Of a stretch of 9,711 nt of DNA, positions 7,259 to 9,711 are shown piece after piece. Under the pieces are notes generated by a model. It was given only the letters and a program-made list of their open reading frames with translations. It made no database searches and was not told the DNA's origin. Position numbers and translations under genes: made by a program. Location of the stretch: the NCBI GenBank assembly GCA_027335965.1, contig DAHWGZ010000054.1, positions 1 through 9,711 of the forward strand, in the 5' to 3' direction. How positions within the stretch are numbered: position 1 is the first letter of the stretch; every line of letters starts with the position of its first letter. Source of the stretch: Acidiferrobacter sp. Lineage in GTDB: Bacteria > Pseudomonadota > Gammaproteobacteria > Acidiferrobacterales > Acidiferrobacteraceae.

Positions 7259-7519
7259 CTAGGCGGGCCCGCGCTCTGGGACCGGCCTTAGGCCTCCCTG
7301 GGGGGTTTTGGCGTCCAACCGGTCCGGCGCGCGCCGCGCGGCCTCGATGTCGCCCGCGGCCGCAAGCAGGCGAAGGCGTCGCTCGACGTCCCGATCCGTC
7401 AACGCCTGCGTCGCCCATTCCTCAAAGCGCGTGTTCATGCGCGTGCTGCGGCCTTGGGTCAAGGCCTTCAGGTGTTCCGCCCTGTCATCATCGGGCATTC
7501 CTATGGCCCGCGTCCTCAT
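7259..7519 (-). CDS. Small hypothetical protein between fic and abiE
   Basis: From ATG 7519 the protein has 86 residues; an internal ATG at 7498 would give 79. The part from MPDDDRAEHLKALTQG through NTRFEEWATQALTDRDVERR and LRLLAAAGDIEAARRA is charged, helix-forming and GC-rich at third codon positions, which supports real coding. The Gly/Pro-rich tail ends at TAG 7259. I do not recognise a family, and no domain, signal peptide or membrane segment is visible. Neither start has a clear Shine-Dalgarno. The ATG at 7519 overlaps the TGA of an upstream reading frame as ATGA. That frame ends MVFPDWRILTPAGGTLAVFP, so the gene may be translationally coupled, or be the 3' part of a longer broken gene extending to about 7640. 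Position alone suggests a partner of the fic or abiE modules. Confidence 0.45.
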   Translation of the reverse strand: MRTRAIGMPDDDRAEHLKALTQGRSTRMNTRFEEWATQALTDRDVERRLRLLAAAGDIEAARRAPDRLDAKTPQGGLRPVPERGPA

Positions 7520-7803
7520 GGAAAGACCGCCAAAGTCCCGCCCGCGGGCGTGAGGATGCGCCAGTCCGGGAAGACCATTCGGCTGGCTTGTCGGGGATTT
7601 CGCCTGCCATGGAGGCGTCGGGCCAAGAATCCATCGAAGGGGTCGCGTGGCTGACGGCGTGAACCCGGGGCAATCTCCTGCCTTCAGGGAGGTGAAGGGC
7701 GTCGCTGCCATCGCGATTTAGGCCTCCTTGGGCTCGATGGCCATGCCGCGCGCCACCGCCACGCTTGGCAACGGTCTTGCCTCTCGCCCGATTCTGCCGT
7801 GCC

Positions 7804-9293
7804 TTACCGGCCCGCCGTGCCCGCCAAGACCTCTTGGGTGCATGCCTCGATCGCCGCGAACACCTCTTCGGGCACATGCGCCGCGAACTGGCTGCGGCGG
7901 TTCTTCGAGATGCGCCCACCCTGGTCGAGGCAGGCCACGATCAGGGTGGCAAGGTCGCTCCCGCGCACATCAAACCGTGCCCCGACCGCCTGGGTGATCC
8001 GGTCGTAGCGGTTCAGATAGTCGACCCCTGCGCGCAATTCCCCCTCCAGCGCCTGTTCGGCCATCCGGTATCCCAAAGCCACGCAATCCGTGGCGTCCCA
8101 ATAACGATAGAGCGCCAAAGATCCCTGAAACGTCATCTCGTACTGGCCCTCGTCGATCCAACGCACTGCCCACCGTTCGGTCAAGGGGCGCGAATAGGCC
8201 TGAAGCACGGCGAGATAGTCGCCCTCATGCTTTTTTATCGCCACCGACACGGGCAAGAGCCATCCGTTGGCCAGACGCCCCGATCGGCAGAGTGTCTGGT
8301 GGAAGAGAAACCGCGACAGGCGCCCATTACCGTCGAGGAAGGGATGCAGGAACACGAAGCCGAAGGACGCGATCGAGGCGGCGACCACGGGGTCGATAAG
8401 TCGGGGCGCATCCTCTGTCCAGGCGCACCACTCAGGCATCAACTCCGCGAGCAGGTCCGGTGGCGGCGGGATATAGGTGACCCCTGCGGCGCCGCGGAGC
8501 GGCCCGCGCAGCCAGTTCTGACCGGTACGGTAGGCCGCCGCCCGATCCCAGGGGTTTGTGAGGACACTCCTTTGCAGCGCCGCCAGATAGGTCTCGGATA
8601 GGGGGTGCGGATCGTGCGCTTGACGCAGCAGGCGCCGAAAGGTGCGCGCCTTGTCCTCACTCGGCGCCTCGCGCTCAATGGCGAATGAGGACTCGGTCTC
8701 GTGTAGATAGGCCCAGGCCAGCGCCCGCTCCCGAAGGATAGGGCTCAAGGAGGATGCGAATGCTTGCGCGCGCCCCAAGAGATCCGAGGCCATTGCGGCC
8801 TGAACGGTCGGGGTCCGCTCGACCGTGGCACAATAGCCAAGGGAGCCCAAACCGTTGAACCGCACCCGCCAGCGCGCGTTGCGCGCGCCGGGAGCGGTCA
8901 CGCAACGGCGCGGGTCGAAGAGGGGTGCGGTCGGCCCGCCGATCGATGGGAGGTCCTCGAGTGTGCGCCCGCTCAACTGTTCCCAAAGATAACAGGCGAT
9001 CCGAATATAGAGGCCCCGGTGGGTGATCGGCGCAGGGCGGTCCACAGGGCCTTCGGGTCCAATCGGGGGAGTGCTTCCGCCAGGATCGGCAGGTTCGTGC
9101 CCTCATGTTTGAGAGCGAACAACAGATGATCCAGGGGATCGTCGGTCGTAGGCGCCACCGCGCGCGGGACCGCAAGGCCGCGGGCATCCGCGACCACCCG
9201 GGTCACGGGCTTTACGCGCGCCGGGCGTACCGGTGAGAAGGCGCTCAGCCGGAAGGTGTCGCGCAGGAACTCGTAGCCCACGGTGGTCGCCAT
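7804..9293 (-). pseudogene. Fic family protein (AMP-transferase type), frameshifted near the N-terminus
   Basis: Fic-domain enzymes usually transfer AMP from ATP to a target protein hydroxyl. The core motif HPFLDGNGRLSR (residues 317-328 of the restored protein) fits HxFx(D/E)GNGRxxR. The segment TESSFAIEREAPSEDKAR (about 200-217) is the N-terminal inhibitory-helix region of class II Fic proteins; Arg follows the inhibitory Glu where Gly or Asn is usual. The N-terminal domain (MATTVGYEFLRDTFRLSAF, DDPLDHLLFALKHEG) is in one frame from ATG 9293 to about 9015. The rest, from GLYIRIACYLWEQ onward, is in another frame that stays open to TAA 7804. Adding one base to the CCCC run at 9014-9017 joins them as RRSPTGGLYIRIAC with 496 residues, a normal length. 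As it stands the largest open frame is 7804-9045. The upstream region 9294-9350 is AT-rich and probably holds the promoter, but no clear Shine-Dalgarno is seen. The Fic protein opens the minus-strand island. Confidence 0.9.
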
Positions 9294-9529
9294 GATTTTC
9301 GGACCGCCACGAAGATTTTTTGTATTCTGGCAGGTATAGCCAAGTTTTTCTATCCGAGGCCCGAGTGCCGGTCGGGTACTGCGGTGCCGCCCACAGGGCC
9401 CCTCAGGGGCGCGAGCCCGCTTCCTGGTGCCGCAGGGCGGTGGCGCTTGCCGCTCTTGGGCCGCCCACGAGTTTGGGCTTGTGGGCGGACCCGACGGGGA
9501 CCCTTGCCATCGAGGAAGGGCGGCTGCTT

Positions 9530-9711
9530 GCCCGGTGCCGCATACAGCTGATCGGAAAGCGCCATTGGGATGGCGATCAGGGGATTGGCGCCTTGGTGGG
9601 CCTGTGTCTGCAGGGTGCTTGAGATACGGCAGTAGGCTCAGCGCTACTCGGCCTTACGGAAGCAGCCCGAGACCTTTTGTTTGACCTTGCTCATGCGCAG
9701 ATCGCGCTCGG
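9530..9711 (-). pseudogene. IS66-family transposase C-terminus, broken by two stop codons
   Basis: The minus strand from the window edge reads ERDLRMSKVKQKVSGCFRKA, then E-stop-R-stop, then AYCRISSTLQTQAHQGANPL and IAIPMALSDQLYAAPG, all in one frame. This is the conserved end of IS66-type transposases, including the Glu of the ERDLR motif. TAG (9644-9646) and TGA (9638-9640) are in-frame nonsense codons two codons apart, so the copy is dead by substitution and not by frameshift. The rest of the element would lie beyond position 9711. The same frame stays open to 9350, but similarity is not evident past about 9530. Between here and the fic start (9294-9529) I see no other gene. Confidence 0.8.

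Noticed and set aside
7765..8601. Plus-strand frame of 278 codons opposite fic
   Set aside because: It is the antisense shadow of the Fic gene, which carries the HPFLDGNGRLSR motif on the other strand.
9320..9684. Plus-strand open frames at the right end
   Set aside because: They lie opposite the IS66 remnant, where the conserved transposase sequence reads on the minus strand.
1..9711. tRNA, rRNA or CRISPR array
   Set aside because: No T-loop/acceptor pattern, rRNA segment or regularly spaced direct repeats were seen while reading either strand.

Overview
The window is GC-rich bacterial DNA with compact genes and Shine-Dalgarno starts. The protein families (GlpK, Fic, AbiE, GNAT toxin, pRiA4b ORF-3, IS5 and IS66 remnants) suggest a proteobacterium, but nothing here fixes the genus. 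It reads as an accessory region: two or three plus-strand genes on the left, a minus-strand toxin-antitoxin/defence island on the right, and decayed insertion sequences between and beside them.

Left part (1-3355). A minus-strand gene for a small exported protein (35-532) ends at a strong hairpin. A gene-free stretch of about 1.1 kb follows, holding several perfect palindromes. Two of these overlap and share an arm just upstream of an intact glycerol kinase gene (glpK, 1696-3195). glpK has no glpF or glpD neighbour and is visibly less GC-rich than its surroundings.

Middle (3354-5170). A decayed IS5-type transposase (minus strand) is followed by an intact pRiA4b ORF-3-family gene (3947-4522). 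Its stop codon lies inside one arm of an 11-bp inverted repeat that encloses a hairpin-rich segment of about 159 bp. A further ~440 bp looks like a decayed minus-strand coding region of unknown identity.

Right part (5175-9711). Genes on the minus strand, in transcription order: Fic-domain protein (9293-7804), a small hypothetical protein (~7519-7259), AbiEi-type antitoxin (7112-6678), AbiEii nucleotidyltransferase toxin (6697-5685) and a TacT-like GNAT toxin (5672-5175). A candidate promoter and inverted-repeat operator precede abiEi. The right edge holds an IS66-type transposase C-terminus with two nonsense codons.

The most important caution: Fic, AbiEii and the GNAT are each interrupted by frameshifts that can be repaired by adding one base to an existing run of identical bases. 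Either the toxins have been silenced by slippage, or the assembly has homopolymer-deletion errors. The IS5 and IS66 remnants carry lesions of other kinds (insertion, 5' truncation, nonsense codons), so they are truly decayed. No tRNA, rRNA or CRISPR array was seen.
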